DNA of 47,978 nt from an uncultured SAR116 cluster alpha proteobacterium (GCA_902529515.1 CABZWX010000009.1:1-47978), one strand, 5' to 3'. Shown: positions 26,570 to 38,857, numbered from the stretch's first letter. Translations and numbers: made by a program. Notes: generated by a model from the sequence alone, not told the origin.

Positions 26570-27463
26570 ATGAAATGGGATAGATTAAGATTATTTAATA
26601 TCGTTGCCCAAACTCGAAATATTACTGAAGCTTCCTATATTTTACAAATGAGTCAGTCTGCGTTGAGTAGACAAATGAAGGCTCTAGAAAACGAATTAGG
26701 TGTCAGGCTTTTTTTAAGAAACTCAGATGGTATTTCTTTGACTAAAGCCGGTATGAGATTATCTTCTTCTGTTCAAATTTTAGCCTCTGATATAAGCAAG
26801 ACTCACAATCAACTGCTTCAGGACATGGATGTTCCTTCGGGTAGATTGAATGTTACAGCTACAAATGCATTTGGAGCTTTATGGGTTGCTCCTAGAATGT
26901 CAAAATTCAAAAATTTATTTCCAGAAATAAATGTTGCGCTTAGCCTAAGAGATTCTGAGCCTCGAGTTACCAATTTTAACTCCGACATTGAGGTTAGAAT
27001 GACACCCAGTGTTTCTCAAGACGATATTCAAATTAAATTAGCTGACTGTAGATATAAGATATTTGCATCAAATGAATATATTTCTAAAAATGGATATCCA
27101 AAAACTAGTAGTGATTTAGATAATCATAAAATAATATCTTATGGAGAAGATGCACAACCTCCTCTTGATAGACATCGACTGAATTGGCTATTAACAATTG
27201 GAAAAGAAAATAAAAGACCAAGAAAACCAATTTTAGAGGTTTCTAGTATATATGGTATAGCAAAGGCTACAGAGGTTGGTATGGGAATAGCCTCATTACC
27301 AGATTGGATGGAATTTGAAATGATAGAATTAACAGAAATTTTATCCCAACTAGAAGGACCTAAAATGTCAATTTCTTTATGTTTTAATTACGAGTTGAGA
27401 AATGATTCTAGAATTAGGGCATTTAAGGATTTTATGATTAAAGAGGCAGAGATTATTAATTAA
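26570..27463 (+). CDS. LysR-type transcriptional regulator
   Basis: This is a 297-residue regulator. The N-terminal winged helix shows ITEASYILQMSQSALSRQ, followed by the LysR linker helix; the C-terminal half is the periplasmic-binding-like effector domain with GRLNVTATNAFG at its start. It lies 40 bases after the CysJ-like gene on the same strand and 160 bases before gltB, so either could be a target. The effector is unknown. Confidence 0.9.
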   Translation: MKWDRLRLFNIVAQTRNITEASYILQMSQSALSRQMKALENELGVRLFLRNSDGISLTKAGMRLSSSVQILASDISKTHNQLLQDMDVPSGRLNVTATNAFGALWVAPRMSKFKNLFPEINVALSLRDSEPRVTNFNSDIEVRMTPSVSQDDIQIKLADCRYKIFASNEYISKNGYPKTSSDLDNHKIISYGEDAQPPLDRHRLNWLLTIGKENKRPRKPILEVSSIYGIAKATEVGMGIASLPDWMEFEMIELTEILSQLEGPKMSISLCFNYELRNDSRIRAFKDFMIKEAEIIN

Positions 27464-27623
27464 TTTGTTAATCAATTTTGTAATGCATTTTATACATATC
27501 TGACATATAATGATTAATTTTACAATTATATGTAAATTCTCTATGTTCCACTTTCTTTACTAGGGAATAAGTGTAATAAGTCTTAATGATAAATGGCTAA
27601 TTTTACGAATTTACGGGAATTAA
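27464..27623 (+). promoter_or_regulatory. upstream region of gltB with TATAAT and a 9-base-period direct repeat
   Basis: This is the longest gap in the window. It has a perfect TATAAT at 27506-27511 without a good -35 at 17 bases. The heptamer AATAAGT occurs at 27566-27572 and again at 27575-27581. CACTT (27549-27553) can pair with AAGTG (27569-27573). The features fit a regulated promoter or leader, but none is diagnostic. Confidence 0.3.
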
Positions 27624-30600
27624 ATGAATATTAAAAAAATCAACAAAATGGGTTTTCCTGAAAAATATGGTTTATATGATTCAGATAACGAACATGAAAA
27701 TTGTGGTTTTGGTTTTATTGCAAATATAAAAAATGAACCCAAACATGAGATAGTGCATCAAGCCTTGGAAATTGTTCATAACCTTGACCATAGAGGTGCT
27801 ATTGGAGCTGATCCATTAGCGGGCGATGGCGCTGGTATTTTAATTCAAATACCACATGATTTTTTTAAAGAAGAATTTTTAAAGACTGATATTAAACTTC
27901 CAGATATTGGCACTTATGGGGTTGGCATGGTTTTCCTGCCCCCAGAAAAAAACAGAGCTGATTCTGCAATAAATTCAGTTGAAGAAGCAATCAAAAAAGA
28001 AGGTCAATCTCTAATTGGATGGAGAGATGTTCCAGTTGATGATTCTGTTTTAGGAGAAACTGTAAAAAATAATGCGCCAATCATTAGGCAATTTTTTATT
28101 CAAAAAGGAAAAAACACAAAAGCTGAAAAAGAATTTCAAAGAAAATTATATGTAATAAGAAAGCAAAGTCTTTTCTTACTTCAACAAGAATTACAAGATG
28201 ATTGCGATGATTTCTACATTGTTTCACTCTCAACAAGAACGATAATATTTAAAGGAATGGTGTTAGCACCAAATCTATCAAAATTTTATATTGATTTTCA
28301 AAATAAGAATTTCAAAACTGCTATAGCTCTTTTCCATCAAAGGTTTTCAACAAACACTTTCCCGTCATGGCGTCTAGCCCAACCTTTTAGATATTTATGT
28401 CACAATGGTGAGATTAATACTGTAAAAGGAAATACAAATTGGATGAACTCTAGACGATACAGCATGTATTCTGAACTCTTAGGAGATGATCTAAAGAAAT
28501 TATGGCCAGTTATAGAAAAATCACCATCAGACTCAGCAACATTTGATAATGCTTTAGAACTTCTTGTAATGGGTGGTTATTCACTACCTCATGCAATGAT
28601 GCTAATGATACCTGAAGCCTGGAAAGATAACTCATTAATGGATCCAAAAAGATCTTCATTTTATGAATATTACTCTGCATTAATGGAGCCATGGGATGGA
28701 CCAGCTGCAATGGCTTTTACAGATGGTGTTCAAGTTGCAGCAACTTTAGATCGCAACGGTTTAAGACCAGCTAGATATGTCGTAACAGATGATGACTTGG
28801 TTATAATGTCATCAGAAGTAGGTGTTCTTAGAGATATTCCAGAACATAAGATTATTCAAAAATGGCGGTTACAACCAGGAAAAATGCTTCTGGTTGATTT
28901 AGATGAAAAAAGAATAATTTCAGATGAAGAGCTTAAGGATAATTTAGTTAATTTGTATCCTTATGACGAGTGGGTTAAAAATTCGAAAGTTAATATTAAA
29001 TCAATTGATTTTAATACAAATAAAACATTGCCAGAGGATAATGTTTTATTAGATTTACAGCAAGCATTTGGGTATAACAAAGAAGATCTCAAATTTTTTC
29101 TTGAGCCAATGATTTTAGAGGGGCAAGATCCAATTGGATCAATGGGAAGAGACATACCCTTAGCTGCGTTATCAGATAAAAACAGGCTTTTATATGACTA
29201 TTTTTTTCAAAATTTTGCTCAGGTAACAAATCCTCCTATAGACCCAATTCGAGAAGAGTTGGTAATGTCTTTGATGAATTTCATAGGACCAAGGCCAAAT
29301 TTGCTTGATCCTAAATCAGGTAAAAATCAAAAGTTAATTGAAGTTGACCATCCGATATTAGATAATTTAGATATAGAAAAGATTAGAAATATAGATAAAT
29401 TTACTTCTAAAAAGTTAAGGTCCGTTACTTTAAGTATTTGTTATAATAAAAAAGAAAATCCCAATTTAGAAATTGAAAATTTTTTACAAAGCATTTGTAT
29501 TGAAGCTGAAAGAGTTATAAATAGCAATGCCTGTAATATAATTATCTTATCAGATAAAGAAGTTGATCAAAACAATATTGCAATTCCTGCATTACTTGCT
29601 ACGAGCTCAGTACATCACCATTTAATAAAAAAAGGTCTAAGAACAAAAGTAGGATTAATAATAGAAACTGGAGAAGCAAGAAGGGTTCATGATCTATGTC
29701 TTCTTGCAGGTTATGGAGCAGAAGCAATAAACCCATATTTAGCTTTCTATACCTTATCAAACATAATTAAAAATCATAATCAGGAAATTGAAGAAAAAGA
29801 AGCTTACACAAAATATATCAAAGCGGTAACAAAAGGCATGCTTAAAGTAATGTCTAAAATGGGTATTTCTACATATCAATCTTATTCTGGTGCTCAAATT
29901 TTTGATGCAGTAGGTCTTTCTTCTAATCTTGTTGATAGATACTTTTGCGGAACGTCATCAAAAGTAGAAGGTATTGACTTAGAAGAAATTCAAATAGAAA
30001 CAGAGAATAGACATGAATTAGCTTTTGGTGATTCTCCAATATTATCTAATGATCTTGATGTTGGTGGTGATTTAAGCTTTAGAGTTCGGGGTGAAGAACA
30101 TGTTTGGACTCCTGAAACTATTGGAATGCTTCAACATTCAGTTAGAAGTGCTAATTATGATACTTTCAAAAAATACTCTAAGAAAATTAATGATCACTCT
30201 ATAAAATTAAAAAATTTGAGAGGTTTATTTAAGTTCACAAATAAAGCAAAAGCTATAAATATAGATGAGGTAGAACCTACATCTGAAATAGTTAAAAGAT
30301 TTGCTACAGGTGCTATGTCACTTGGATCAATATCCACAGAAGCTCATACAACCTTAGCAATTGCAATGAACCGTCTTGGAGGAAGATCTAACACAGGAGA
30401 AGGTGGAGAAGAGACATCAAGATTTGTTCCTCTTTCTAATGGTGACTCTATGAACTCCAGAATAAAACAAGTTGCATCCGGAAGGTTTGGGGTTACAACT
30501 GAATATTTATCAAACGCGACTGATATTCAGATCAAAATGGCACAAGGTGCTAAACCAGGTGAGGGTGGACAGCTTCCAGGTGGAAAAGTTGATGAATTTA

Positions 30601-32261
30601 TTGCTAAAATTAGACATTCAACACCAGGTGTTGGTTTAATATCACCACCACCTCATCACGATATTTATTCAATTGAAGATTTAGCACAACTTATACATGA
30701 TCTCAAAAATGTTAATCCAAAAGCTAGAGTTTCTGTAAAACTTGTATCTGAGATTGGCGTTGGAACCGTCGCTGCTGGAGTTAGTAAGGCTTATGCTGAT
30801 CATGTAACTATTTCAGGAAATGATGGTGGTACTGGTGCAAGTCCAATTACATCTTTGTTAAATGCTGGTGGTCCTTGGGAAACTGGTTTAGCTGAAACCC
30901 ATCAAACACTTGTCATGAACGGATTAAGAGAAAGAATAGCTGTCCAAGTTGACGGAGGATTAAGAACTGGAAGAGATGTTGTAATTGGAGCAATTTTGGG
31001 TGCTGATGAGTTTGGATTTGCAACTGCCGCCCTTATCTCTGAAGGATGCATAATGATGAGAAAGTGTCATTTAAATACTTGTCCTGTAGGGGTTGCTACA
31101 CAAGACCCAGAACTTAGAAAAAATTTTACTGGAACACCAGACCATGTCGTAAACTTTTTTGTTTTCATTGCTAATGAAGTAAGAGAGATAATGGCAGGGC
31201 TTGGTATTAGAAAGTTTAACGATTTAATTGGAAGAAGAGATCTTATTGATTTTAATGGAGCAGAAGAACATTGGAAAGCTCACGGATTGGATTTAAGAAA
31301 ACTTATTGTAAGTTTGGAAAAAGAAAAAGATGAGACTTTTTATAATTCAAAAGAACAAAATCATAGGTTAGAACTTGCTCTTGATAATGAATTAATTTCA
31401 AAATCAAAAAAAGCTATCTCAGATAAAACAAAAGTAAATATTTCATCAAAAATTGTAAATACTAATAGAACTGTTGGCGGAATGTTATCAGGGGTTATAG
31501 CAAAAAAGTACGGTCATAATGGATTGCCCAAGGATACAATAAATGTTGATTTTACAGGTAACGCTGGCCAAAGTTTTGGAGCTTGGTTATCAAAAGGTAT
31601 TAATTTTAACTTAAAAGGTGATGCTAACGATTATGTAGGTAAGGGCCTATCTGGTGGTAGAATATCCGTGAGTCCTCATGAAACAAGTAAAATTATTCCT
31701 GAAAACAATATCATTGCTGGAAACACGCTCTTGTACGGTGCAATCTCTGGAGAATGTTATCTTAGAGGAGTTGTAGGAGAACGTTTTGCAGTTAGAAACT
31801 CAGGTGCTACAGCTGTTGTTGAAGGTTGTGGTGATCATGGGTGTGAATATATGACAGGTGGTGTTGTTATTATACTTGGAAAAACAGGTAGGAATTTTGC
31901 AGCAGGAATGTCTGGTGGAATAGCCTATATTTTAGATGAAGATGGTACATTTGAAACGAAGTGTAATAAAGCTATGGTAGGTTTAGAGAAATTACAAAAT
32001 TTAAGAAACTTTGGTACTCCTTCAACAAAAGATATTGATAATGATTTACTTGATTTTGATGAAGCACGATTAAAATTAATAATTCAAAGACATTTAAAAT
32101 ATACTAAAAGTGAAAAAGCCAAATTAATTTTAGATGATTGGAATAAATATCTTAATCTTTTTTATAAAATAACCCCTTTTGATTTTAAGAGAGCTTTAAA
32201 CGAAAGAAAACAAAAACTTGAAGATGATAATAAAGTACCAAATAGAATTGCTGGAGAATGA
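27624..32261 (+). CDS. gltB: glutamate synthase (NADPH) large subunit
   Basis: GltB makes two glutamates from glutamine and 2-oxoglutarate. The 1545-residue protein has the normal four-part structure: an N-terminal class II amidotransferase whose catalytic Cys27 (ENCGFGF) is exposed after removal of a 26-residue propeptide; a central domain; an FMN-binding synthase barrel with [10 protein letters not shown] and the 3Fe-4S cysteines in CHLNTCPVG; and a C-terminal beta-helix rich in glycine repeats. It works with GltD, which starts one base after the stop. Together with glutamine synthetase (not in the window) this is the main ammonium-assimilation route. Confidence 0.98.
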   Translation: MNIKKINKMGFPEKYGLYDSDNEHENCGFGFIANIKNEPKHEIVHQALEIVHNLDHRGAIGADPLAGDGAGILIQIPHDFFKEEFLKTDIKLPDIGTYGVGMVFLPPEKNRADSAINSVEEAIKKEGQSLIGWRDVPVDDSVLGETVKNNAPIIRQFFIQKGKNTKAEKEFQRKLYVIRKQSLFLLQQELQDDCDDFYIVSLSTRTIIFKGMVLAPNLSKFYIDFQNKNFKTAIALFHQRFSTNTFPSWRLAQPFRYLCHNGEINTVKGNTNWMNSRRYSMYSELLGDDLKKLWPVIEKSPSDSATFDNALELLVMGGYSLPHAMMLMIPEAWKDNSLMDPKRSSFYEYYSALMEPWDGPAAMAFTDGVQVAATLDRNGLRPARYVVTDDDLVIMSSEVGVLRDIPEHKIIQKWRLQPGKMLLVDLDEKRIISDEELKDNLVNLYPYDEWVKNSKVNIKSIDFNTNKTLPEDNVLLDLQQAFGYNKEDLKFFLEPMILEGQDPIGSMGRDIPLAALSDKNRLLYDYFFQNFAQVTNPPIDPIREELVMSLMNFIGPRPNLLDPKSGKNQKLIEVDHPILDNLDIEKIRNIDKFTSKKLRSVTLSICYNKKENPNLEIENFLQSICIEAERVINSNACNIIILSDKEVDQNNIAIPALLATSSVHHHLIKKGLRTKVGLIIETGEARRVHDLCLLAGYGAEAINPYLAFYTLSNIIKNHNQEIEEKEAYTKYIKAVTKGMLKVMSKMGISTYQSYSGAQIFDAVGLSSNLVDRYFCGTSSKVEGIDLEEIQIETENRHELAFGDSPILSNDLDVGGDLSFRVRGEEHVWTPETIGMLQHSVRSANYDTFKKYSKKINDHSIKLKNLRGLFKFTNKAKAINIDEVEPTSEIVKRFATGAMSLGSISTEAHTTLAIAMNRLGGRSNTGEGGEETSRFVPLSNGDSMNSRIKQVASGRFGVTTEYLSNATDIQIKMAQGAKPGEGGQLPGGKVDEFIAKIRHSTPGVGLISPPPHHDIYSIEDLAQLIHDLKNVNPKARVSVKLVSEIGVGTVAAGVSKAYADHVTISGNDGGTGASPITSLLNAGGPWETGLAETHQTLVMNGLRERIAVQVDGGLRTGRDVVIGAILGADEFGFATAALISEGCIMMRKCHLNTCPVGVATQDPELRKNFTGTPDHVVNFFVFIANEVREIMAGLGIRKFNDLIGRRDLIDFNGAEEHWKAHGLDLRKLIVSLEKEKDETFYNSKEQNHRLELALDNELISKSKKAISDKTKVNISSKIVNTNRTVGGMLSGVIAKKYGHNGLPKDTINVDFTGNAGQSFGAWLSKGINFNLKGDANDYVGKGLSGGRISVSPHETSKIIPENNIIAGNTLLYGAISGECYLRGVVGERFAVRNSGATAVVEGCGDHGCEYMTGGVVIILGKTGRNFAAGMSGGIAYILDEDGTFETKCNKAMVGLEKLQNLRNFGTPSTKDIDNDLLDFDEARLKLIIQRHLKYTKSEKAKLILDDWNKYLNLFYKITPFDFKRALNERKQKLEDDNKVPNRIAGE

Positions 32262-32262
32262 T

Positions 32263-33705
32263 ATGGGTAAGGTAACTGGATTTATGGAATTAGACCGAGT
32301 TGAAAGAGATTATGAACCGGTTGAGGACAGAATAAAACATTTTAAAGAATTCTTAATTCCTCTAGACCAAACAAAAGTTTCAGAACAAGGTGCTAGATGT
32401 ATGGATTGTGGGATTCCATATTGTCATCAAGGTTGTCCTGTTAATAATCTAATTCCTGATTGGAATGATTTAATTTACAACAATAAATGGAAAGAAGCTC
32501 TTGATTTACTCCAATCGACAAATAATTTTCCAGAATTTACAGGTAGAATTTGTCCAGCACCATGTGAAGCATCATGTACTTTGAATATTACAGATAATCC
32601 TGTAGCTATTAAAACAATTGAATGTTCCATTGTAGATAAAGGGTGGGAAGAAGGTTGGATTAAACCAATCATTAGTAATAAAAAAACAGGTAAGAAAGTT
32701 GCTGTTATTGGTTCTGGGCCTTCTGGTTTAGCATGTGCACAGCAACTAGCTAGAGCAGGTCATTCTGTTGTCGTGTTTGAAAAAAATTCTAGAATAGGTG
32801 GTCTTCTTAGAATTGGTATACCTGATTTCAAAATGGAAAAACATCTTATAGATAGAAGAATGTCTCAAATGGAGGTCGAAGGTGTAGAGTTCAGAGTTAA
32901 TTCTCACATTGGTAAAAATATAAAAATCGAAGAATTAAATAATGATTTTGATGCAATTGCTTTTTGTGGGGGATCAGAAAATCCAAGAGATTTACCGGTC
33001 AAGGGTAGAGAACTAAAGGGTATTTATTTTGCTATGGAGTTCCTCTCTCAACAAAATGATAGAGTTGCAGGTAATAAAATAGATCCAAAGGTTGAAATCT
33101 CAGCAAAAGGAAAGAATGTTCTTGTAATTGGTGGTGGAGATACTGGATCAGATTGCGTTGGTACTTCTAATCGTCAAGGCGCTAAGTCAGTTACTCAACT
33201 CGAATTACTAGATCAACCACCTGAAAAAGAAAATAAAGCACTCACCTGGCCCGATTGGCCTTTAAAACTTAGAACCTCAACATCTCATCAAGAAGGATGC
33301 GATAGAAATTGGTCTGTTTTAACAAAATCATTTGAAGGTCCTGACGGCAAAGTTAACAAACTAAATTGCGTTAAAGTTGAATGGTCAAAAGATGAGAATG
33401 GAAGAATGAAAATGAGTGAGGTTGCAGGAACTGAATTTTCTTTTGAAGTAGATCTTGTGCTACTTGCAATGGGTTTTGTACATCCAGTTCATGAAGGTTT
33501 AATAAACAGTTTAGGTGTTAACCTAACACCAGCTGGTAATTTAGATGCAAATGATACAGAATATAAAACATCTATTGAAAAATTTTTTGCAGCTGGCGAC
33601 TCAAGACGTGGTCAGTCATTAGTTGTTTGGGCAATAAGAGAAGGCAGACAATGCGCAAGATCTATTGATAAGTTTTTAATGGGAAAATCTGAACTACCAA
33701 ACTAG
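32263..33705 (+). CDS. gltD: glutamate synthase small subunit
   Basis: GltD supplies electrons from NADPH through FAD and two 4Fe-4S clusters to GltB. The 480-residue protein begins at ATG 32263 with GGAG 6 bases upstream. Cluster cysteines are in [16 protein letters not shown] and [13 protein letters not shown] is bound by [16 protein letters not shown] by [11 protein letters not shown], and the C-terminal segment [17 protein letters not shown] closes the FAD site. It follows gltB by one base, so translation is likely coupled. Confidence 0.98.
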   Translation: MGKVTGFMELDRVERDYEPVEDRIKHFKEFLIPLDQTKVSEQGARCMDCGIPYCHQGCPVNNLIPDWNDLIYNNKWKEALDLLQSTNNFPEFTGRICPAPCEASCTLNITDNPVAIKTIECSIVDKGWEEGWIKPIISNKKTGKKVAVIGSGPSGLACAQQLARAGHSVVVFEKNSRIGGLLRIGIPDFKMEKHLIDRRMSQMEVEGVEFRVNSHIGKNIKIEELNNDFDAIAFCGGSENPRDLPVKGRELKGIYFAMEFLSQQNDRVAGNKIDPKVEISAKGKNVLVIGGGDTGSDCVGTSNRQGAKSVTQLELLDQPPEKENKALTWPDWPLKLRTSTSHQEGCDRNWSVLTKSFEGPDGKVNKLNCVKVEWSKDENGRMKMSEVAGTEFSFEVDLVLLAMGFVHPVHEGLINSLGVNLTPAGNLDANDTEYKTSIEKFFAAGDSRRGQSLVVWAIREGRQCARSIDKFLMGKSELPN

Positions 33706-33775
33706 ACAGTTTTTTTAATTTAATAAATATTAAAACCTTTTTTATATTAATTTAAATTGAAAAGTTGAAATTTAA

Positions 33776-34291
33776 ATGGATCATAAAATTATCGTTAGAG
33801 AAAAAAAAGAAACTGATAATGATCAAATTAAAATTATTTTAAATAAAAATTTTGGTGAAAATAGATATCATAGGACTGTATACTTATATCGAAAAAAATC
33901 CCCTATTAATAGTCTGTCACTTGTATCCTGTTTAAATGAAGATCCCAATACTGTAATTGGTTCTATTACTTTTTTCAGAACAATAGTTAGCAATATTAAT
34001 TGCCTACTTCTTGGCCCTTTAGCTGTAAGTGACCCTTATCAAGGAAAGGGTTTTGGTAAAATACTAGTAAGAAAAGGATTAGAAATTGCTAAGCTAAAAA
34101 ATGAATCAATATGTTTTGTTTCAGGTAAATATAACTACTACAAAGAATTTGATTTTTTGAAATTAAGTAGTAAAGGTTTTATTATTAGCACACTAGGTAA
34201 TTTAACTTACAGTGAACTTCTTGTTAAAGAGCTAAAAAAAGACAGTATAAACTTATTACCTCTAAAGTCACAACTTCTTCCTGAAAAATAA
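33776..34291 (+). CDS. GNAT family N-acetyltransferase
   Basis: This is a 171-residue protein with the GNAT fold. The acetyl-CoA binding motif A reads QGKGFGKILV, preceded by LLLGPLAVSDPY, a pattern of the YhbS-like subgroup. The N-terminal third has the usual REKKETDNDQI start. The substrate is unknown. It starts 70 bases after gltD and ends 8 bases before the GST-like gene, so those two are likely one unit. Confidence 0.8.
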   Translation: MDHKIIVREKKETDNDQIKIILNKNFGENRYHRTVYLYRKKSPINSLSLVSCLNEDPNTVIGSITFFRTIVSNINCLLLGPLAVSDPYQGKGFGKILVRKGLEIAKLKNESICFVSGKYNYYKEFDFLKLSSKGFIISTLGNLTYSELLVKELKKDSINLLPLKSQLLPEK

Positions 34292-34299
34292 TTTGAATA

Positions 34300-34968
34300 A
34301 TGATTACTCTTTATCACTATTACTTATGTTCATCTTCAAGATATATTAGGCTTATTTTAGAAGAACATAAAATCTTATATCAGACTCAGCTAGAAAATTA
34401 TTGGAAACCACAAAAGGATTTTCTACAGCTCAACCCAGCTGGTCACTTGCCAGTTTTAATTAATGAAGAAAATTTTCCAGTTATTGGAGCGAATGCTTGT
34501 GTTGAGTACATTCGGGATCTTCAATCAAGACCTAATTTATTCGTCAATGATTATAGAGAGAAAGCTGAAATAAATAGGTTAATCCATTGGTTTGACGTAA
34601 TTTTTAAAAAAGAAGTCTTTGATCCCATTATTTATGAAAAAGTATTTTCAAGGATAATAGATAATATTACTCCTAATAGTGAAAATATAAGGGCAGCTCT
34701 TAATAATTTGGATTTTCATATTCAATATTTTAATTACTTACTAAATAATAAAAATTACTTTATTAAAGATGAATTAACTTATTTAGATCTTCTAGCAGCA
34801 GCGAATTTTTCGGTTTTAGATTATTTAGGATTATTAAATTTAAAAAGTTATGAAAACATAAGAGAATGGTATTTTAAAATTAAGTCAAGGCCTTCATTTA
34901 AAACATTATTGAAGGATCAAATGGTTGGGCTTAATCCACATGAAAACTATAAAAAAATAGATGTTTAA
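34300..34968 (+). CDS. glutathione S-transferase family protein
   Basis: This is a 222-residue two-domain GST-like protein. The N-terminal thioredoxin-like domain shows YHYYLCSSSRYIRL with possible catalytic Ser or Tyr, the cis-proline segment GHLPVL, and ANACVEYI at the glutathione gamma-glutamyl site. An all-helical C-terminal domain follows with TYLDLLAAANF. The family covers detoxification enzymes and non-enzymatic proteins such as SspA; which applies is unclear. Its stop abuts the stop of the convergent hydrolase gene with no gap. Confidence 0.85.
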   Translation: MITLYHYYLCSSSRYIRLILEEHKILYQTQLENYWKPQKDFLQLNPAGHLPVLINEENFPVIGANACVEYIRDLQSRPNLFVNDYREKAEINRLIHWFDVIFKKEVFDPIIYEKVFSRIIDNITPNSENIRAALNNLDFHIQYFNYLLNNKNYFIKDELTYLDLLAAANFSVLDYLGLLNLKSYENIREWYFKIKSRPSFKTLLKDQMVGLNPHENYKKIDV

Positions 34969-35715
34969 CTATAACTTTGTTTTTATTTCTTGAATAATAT
35001 CAGTTATATTTTGCAATTGATCTGTTTCAGATAATCTGTGTCCTGCATTTTTTTCCAATAATAATTTAACATCTTTCGTTCCTGTAAAATTCTTAATTAT
35101 TTTTATACTTAAATCATATGGTACAGCATCATCAGCCATACCATGGTACAAGTAAACAGGACCATTGAAATATATGCTATCTGCTAAAGTTAGGTTTTTA
35201 AAACTGTCTTTAATTAATTTATATGAAAAATCGTTTTTTGATCCATCTTCATATCTTATAGTTGTCATCTTGTTTTTTATTAATTTTCTTTTCTCATTCC
35301 CTGTCATTTTGTCCCATATTAAAAGTTTAGGAAAATCTGGAGCAGGAGCTAAACCTATAATTGCAGAAATTTTTTGTGGAATTCGTTTTGCTAACATTAG
35401 CATAATCCAAGCGCCCATTGATGATCCAACTAAAATCTGTTTGTCTTTAGTAAGTTTGTTAATTAAATACTCAGCATCCTGATACCAATCAGAAAAACAA
35501 GTTTTATCAATTGATCCTGATGATTGACCATGACCTGAATAATCAAACCTTAAAAAGCTATGATCATTCTCTTTTGCCCATTTTTCTAAATATAATGCTT
35601 TTTTACCTTGCATATCTGAGTTAAAACCACTTAAGAATACAATACCCTCTTTTTTTCCTATTAATTGGTTATATGCTATTGTGTTATTATTTAATCTATT
35701 AATAAATTTAGTCAT
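34969..35715 (-). CDS. alpha/beta hydrolase (ABHD10-like)
   Basis: This is a 248-residue serine hydrolase. The nucleophile elbow is GSSMGAW (Ser99), and the other likely triad residues are Asp in GMADDAVPYD and His in KNAGHRL. The FDYSGHGQSSG segment after the first strands is typical of ABHD10/acyl-protein thioesterase-like members. The substrate is unknown. In many alphaproteobacteria a hydrolase of this kind sits near thrS-infC. It is divergent from the glycosyltransferase gene with 31 bases between starts. Confidence 0.85.
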   Translation of the reverse strand: MTKFINRLNNNTIAYNQLIGKKEGIVFLSGFNSDMQGKKALYLEKWAKENDHSFLRFDYSGHGQSSGSIDKTCFSDWYQDAEYLINKLTKDKQILVGSSMGAWIMLMLAKRIPQKISAIIGLAPAPDFPKLLIWDKMTGNEKRKLIKNKMTTIRYEDGSKNDFSYKLIKDSFKNLTLADSIYFNGPVYLYHGMADDAVPYDLSIKIIKNFTGTKDVKLLLEKNAGHRLSETDQLQNITDIIQEIKTKL

Positions 35716-35746
35716 TTATAAATCCGTTTGATTTAAGGTTAATAAA

Positions 35747-36898
35747 ATGAATAAGAAAAAATATACTATAGCTCAAATTTTACCAGCGTTAAATACTGGT
35801 GGTGTGGAAAGAGGAGTCGTAGAAATTTCTAAAGCACTAGTTGAAAATAATTTTAGATCAATTGTTATTTCTTCTGGGGGTCATATGGTTTCTCAAATAA
35901 CTAGAAATGGTGGGATCCATTATGAACTTGATGTAGCAACAAAAAATCCATTAAAATGGTCAAGAATTAGGTGTGAGTTAAAGAGAATTTTAGAAAGCGA
36001 AAATGTAGATCTAATTCATTTTTGTTCTCGAGCGCCTGCATGGATTGGGATGCCACTTGGAGGAATACTCAATATTCCAATTATTACTTCAGTGCATATG
36101 AGGTTTAGAAAATCTAATATATTTAAAAAATACTATAATAGTATTTTAACTAAAGGTAATACTATAATTGCTATTTCAAAGCACATTGAAGAGAGTATAA
36201 AAACTTATTTTCCAAAAGTAAGTGGTAAAATTAAAATTATTCACAGAGGTGTTGATTTAGATCTATTTGATCCAAACAAAATTAATCCTGCTAGAATAAT
36301 AGCTCAATCAAAGTATTTAAATTTAAAAGATAATGTTCCTGTCATAATTATGGCAGCAAGACCGGCGATGTGGAAAGGTTACCAAATTCTTATAAAAGCT
36401 TTATCGAAAGTTAAACATGATTTTCAATGTGTTTTGATTGGAGCAGGTGATGGAAATAATAAATTTCAAAAGATTTTAATAAATAAAATTATCCAATCAA
36501 AGTTAGAAACTAAAATAAGACTTATTCACTCAACTAGGGACATACAAGCTGCAATGATTTTAGGTGACTTAATTATAATGCCATCATTAACTCCCGAACC
36601 CTTTGGAAGAATAGTTTTAGAAGCACAAGCTTTAGGTAAAATACCGATCGCTTTTGATCATGGTGGAGCATCAGAAACTATAATTGATGGAAAAACTGGA
36701 TTTTTAGCAGAACCACTAAAAGTAACCAGTCTGTCGGAAAAAATCTCATTTGCTTTATCTTTAAAGCAACAAAAGAGAGAAAAGATAGGTGAATTTGCTA
36801 AGAAATTCGTATCAAAAAATTTTAACCATTATAAGATGTGCAATTTAACTTTATCATTATATAAACAAGCTATTGCAGAATATAAAATAAACAGTTAG
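35747..36898 (+). CDS. glycosyltransferase family 4 protein
   Basis: This is a 383-residue GT-B fold enzyme. The N-terminal half has the acceptor-side loop LNTGGVERG, the C-terminal half the sugar-nucleotide site PEPFGRIVLEAQALG, whose two Glu residues are the E-x7-E motif of retaining GT4 enzymes. IIHRGVDLDLFDP joins the two halves. It probably adds a sugar to LPS or another envelope glycan; donor and acceptor are unknown. It is not in a polysaccharide cluster but lies 36 bases before thrS. Confidence 0.88.
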   Translation: MNKKKYTIAQILPALNTGGVERGVVEISKALVENNFRSIVISSGGHMVSQITRNGGIHYELDVATKNPLKWSRIRCELKRILESENVDLIHFCSRAPAWIGMPLGGILNIPIITSVHMRFRKSNIFKKYYNSILTKGNTIIAISKHIEESIKTYFPKVSGKIKIIHRGVDLDLFDPNKINPARIIAQSKYLNLKDNVPVIIMAARPAMWKGYQILIKALSKVKHDFQCVLIGAGDGNNKFQKILINKIIQSKLETKIRLIHSTRDIQAAMILGDLIIMPSLTPEPFGRIVLEAQALGKIPIAFDHGGASETIIDGKTGFLAEPLKVTSLSEKISFALSLKQQKREKIGEFAKKFVSKNFNHYKMCNLTLSLYKQAIAEYKINS

Positions 36899-36934
36899 TG
36901 ATATAATATGGATTTAAATTAAAATTAAAATATT

Positions 36935-38857
36935 ATGATTACAATTACCCTCCCAAGCAATGACAAAAAACAATATGATAAACCTGTAACCTCTGCTGAA
37001 ATTGCAAATGATATCTCAGAAAAACTTAAGGCTGACGCTCTTGTTTCAATAGTAAATGGTGAATTATGGGACTTGGACAGGCCCATCGAAGTAGATAGTA
37101 AGATTGTAATTTTGACAAAAAAAAATAAAGAAACACTGGATGTTATAAGACATGACGCTGCACATATTATGGCAGAAGCAGTTCTAGAATTGTTTCCTGA
37201 AACTCAAGTTACTATAGGCCCATCTATTGAAAATGGTTTTTACTACGATTTTTATAGAGAAAAGAAATTTATCTTATCTGATTTAGAAATTATTGAAAAA
37301 AGAATGCATGATATCGTTGATAGAGACGAAACGATTTCAAGAGAAGTTTGGTCTAGAGAAAAAGCAATAGATCACTTCAAAAAAAATAATGAAAAATTTA
37401 AACTGGAATTGGTGAAAGCTATTCCAGAGGATGAAACAGTTACATTTTACAGGCAAGGTAAATTTTTAGATTTATGTAGAGGCCCCCACACATGTTCAAC
37501 AAAAAAACTTGGTCATTCTTTCAAGCTTACCAAATTAGCAGGTTCATATTGGAGAGGCGATAGCAAGAACCAAGTCTTACAAAGAATTTATGGAACTGCT
37601 TTTTTTAATGATAAGGATTTAAAAGATTATCTTTTTATGATTGAAGAAGCTGAGAAAAGAGATCATAGAAAATTAGGAAAAGAATTAAATTTATTTCATC
37701 TCCAAGAAGAAGCAGTTGGATCAGTTTTTTGGCACAAAAAAGGATGGTCAATTTACCTTGAAATTGAGTCTTATATGAGAAGGAAATTGAAAAAAACATA
37801 TGAGGAAGTGAAAACACCTCAAGTCATAGATAGATCTTTATGGGAAAAATCTGGGCATTGGGATAAATTCCAAGAACACATGTTTATGGCTAAAGGTGAT
37901 GATGAAAAAGTGCTAGCTTTAAAACCTATGAATTGTCCTGGTCATGTACAAATCTATAAACAAGGCTTGAAATCGTATAAAGACCTTCCAATTAGAATGG
38001 CAGAGTTTGGTTCTTGTCACCGCAATGAACCTTCAGGAGCTTTACATGGTATCATGAGAGTAAGACAATTTACTCAAGACGATGCTCACATTTTTTGTAT
38101 GAATTCTCAAATCACATCAGAATGTGTAAAATTTTGTGAGTTACTTCAGCAAATTTATAAAGATTTTGGCTTTGCAGAATTAAAGGTTAAATTTTCTGAT
38201 CGACCTTTGATTCGTGCTGGAGACGATAGCACTTGGGATAAAGCTGAAAAGGCACTTATAGTAGCAATAGAAGCTGCAGGTATAAGTTATACCTTGAATC
38301 CCGGAGAAGGTGCATTTTATGGCCCAAAACTTGAATTTGTACTTACGGATGCGATTGGAAGAGATTGGCAGTGCGGAACTCTTCAAGTAGACTTTGTTTT
38401 ACCTGAAAGATTAGGCGCATATTATGTAGATGTTGATGGGGATAAAAAGCATCCTGTAATGCTACATCGAGCAATTTTAGGATCTTTAGAGAGATGGATT
38501 GGTATTTTGATTGAACAATATTCAGGAAGAATGCCATTATGGCTTTCTCCTATACAAGTTATGGTCTGCTCTATAGTTGATTCAACTAATGAATATATAT
38601 ACGAGATTAAAAATAAATTAGATAAATATGGTATTAGGTGTGAAATAGACTTAAGAAATGAAAAGATTGGTTACAAAATTAGAGAACACTCTAATCAAGC
38701 TATTCCAATCATTTTAGTCATAGGTAAACAAGAACAAGAAAATAAAATTGTAGCTGTTAGACACTTAGGCTCAAAAAAACAGGAGTTATTGAGTTTAAAT
38801 GAATTTTTAGAAAATATTGTTAATATATCCACACCTCCAGATTTGCTGGATTATTAA
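36935..38857 (+). CDS. thrS: threonyl-tRNA synthetase
   Basis: This is a 640-residue class II synthetase with all domains: TGS (residues 1-61), the second N-terminal editing domain with [10 protein letters not shown] and [12 protein letters not shown], the catalytic core with MNCPGH and [12 protein letters not shown] (motif 2), the motif 3 region [11 protein letters not shown], and the anticodon-binding domain. It charges tRNA-Thr and removes mischarged Ser. It opens a translation gene cluster continuing with infC, rpmI, rplT, pheS and pheT. Confidence 0.98.
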   Translation: MITITLPSNDKKQYDKPVTSAEIANDISEKLKADALVSIVNGELWDLDRPIEVDSKIVILTKKNKETLDVIRHDAAHIMAEAVLELFPETQVTIGPSIENGFYYDFYREKKFILSDLEIIEKRMHDIVDRDETISREVWSREKAIDHFKKNNEKFKLELVKAIPEDETVTFYRQGKFLDLCRGPHTCSTKKLGHSFKLTKLAGSYWRGDSKNQVLQRIYGTAFFNDKDLKDYLFMIEEAEKRDHRKLGKELNLFHLQEEAVGSVFWHKKGWSIYLEIESYMRRKLKKTYEEVKTPQVIDRSLWEKSGHWDKFQEHMFMAKGDDEKVLALKPMNCPGHVQIYKQGLKSYKDLPIRMAEFGSCHRNEPSGALHGIMRVRQFTQDDAHIFCMNSQITSECVKFCELLQQIYKDFGFAELKVKFSDRPLIRAGDDSTWDKAEKALIVAIEAAGISYTLNPGEGAFYGPKLEFVLTDAIGRDWQCGTLQVDFVLPERLGAYYVDVDGDKKHPVMLHRAILGSLERWIGILIEQYSGRMPLWLSPIQVMVCSIVDSTNEYIYEIKNKLDKYGIRCEIDLRNEKIGYKIREHSNQAIPIILVIGKQEQENKIVAVRHLGSKKQELLSLNEFLENIVNISTPPDLLDY

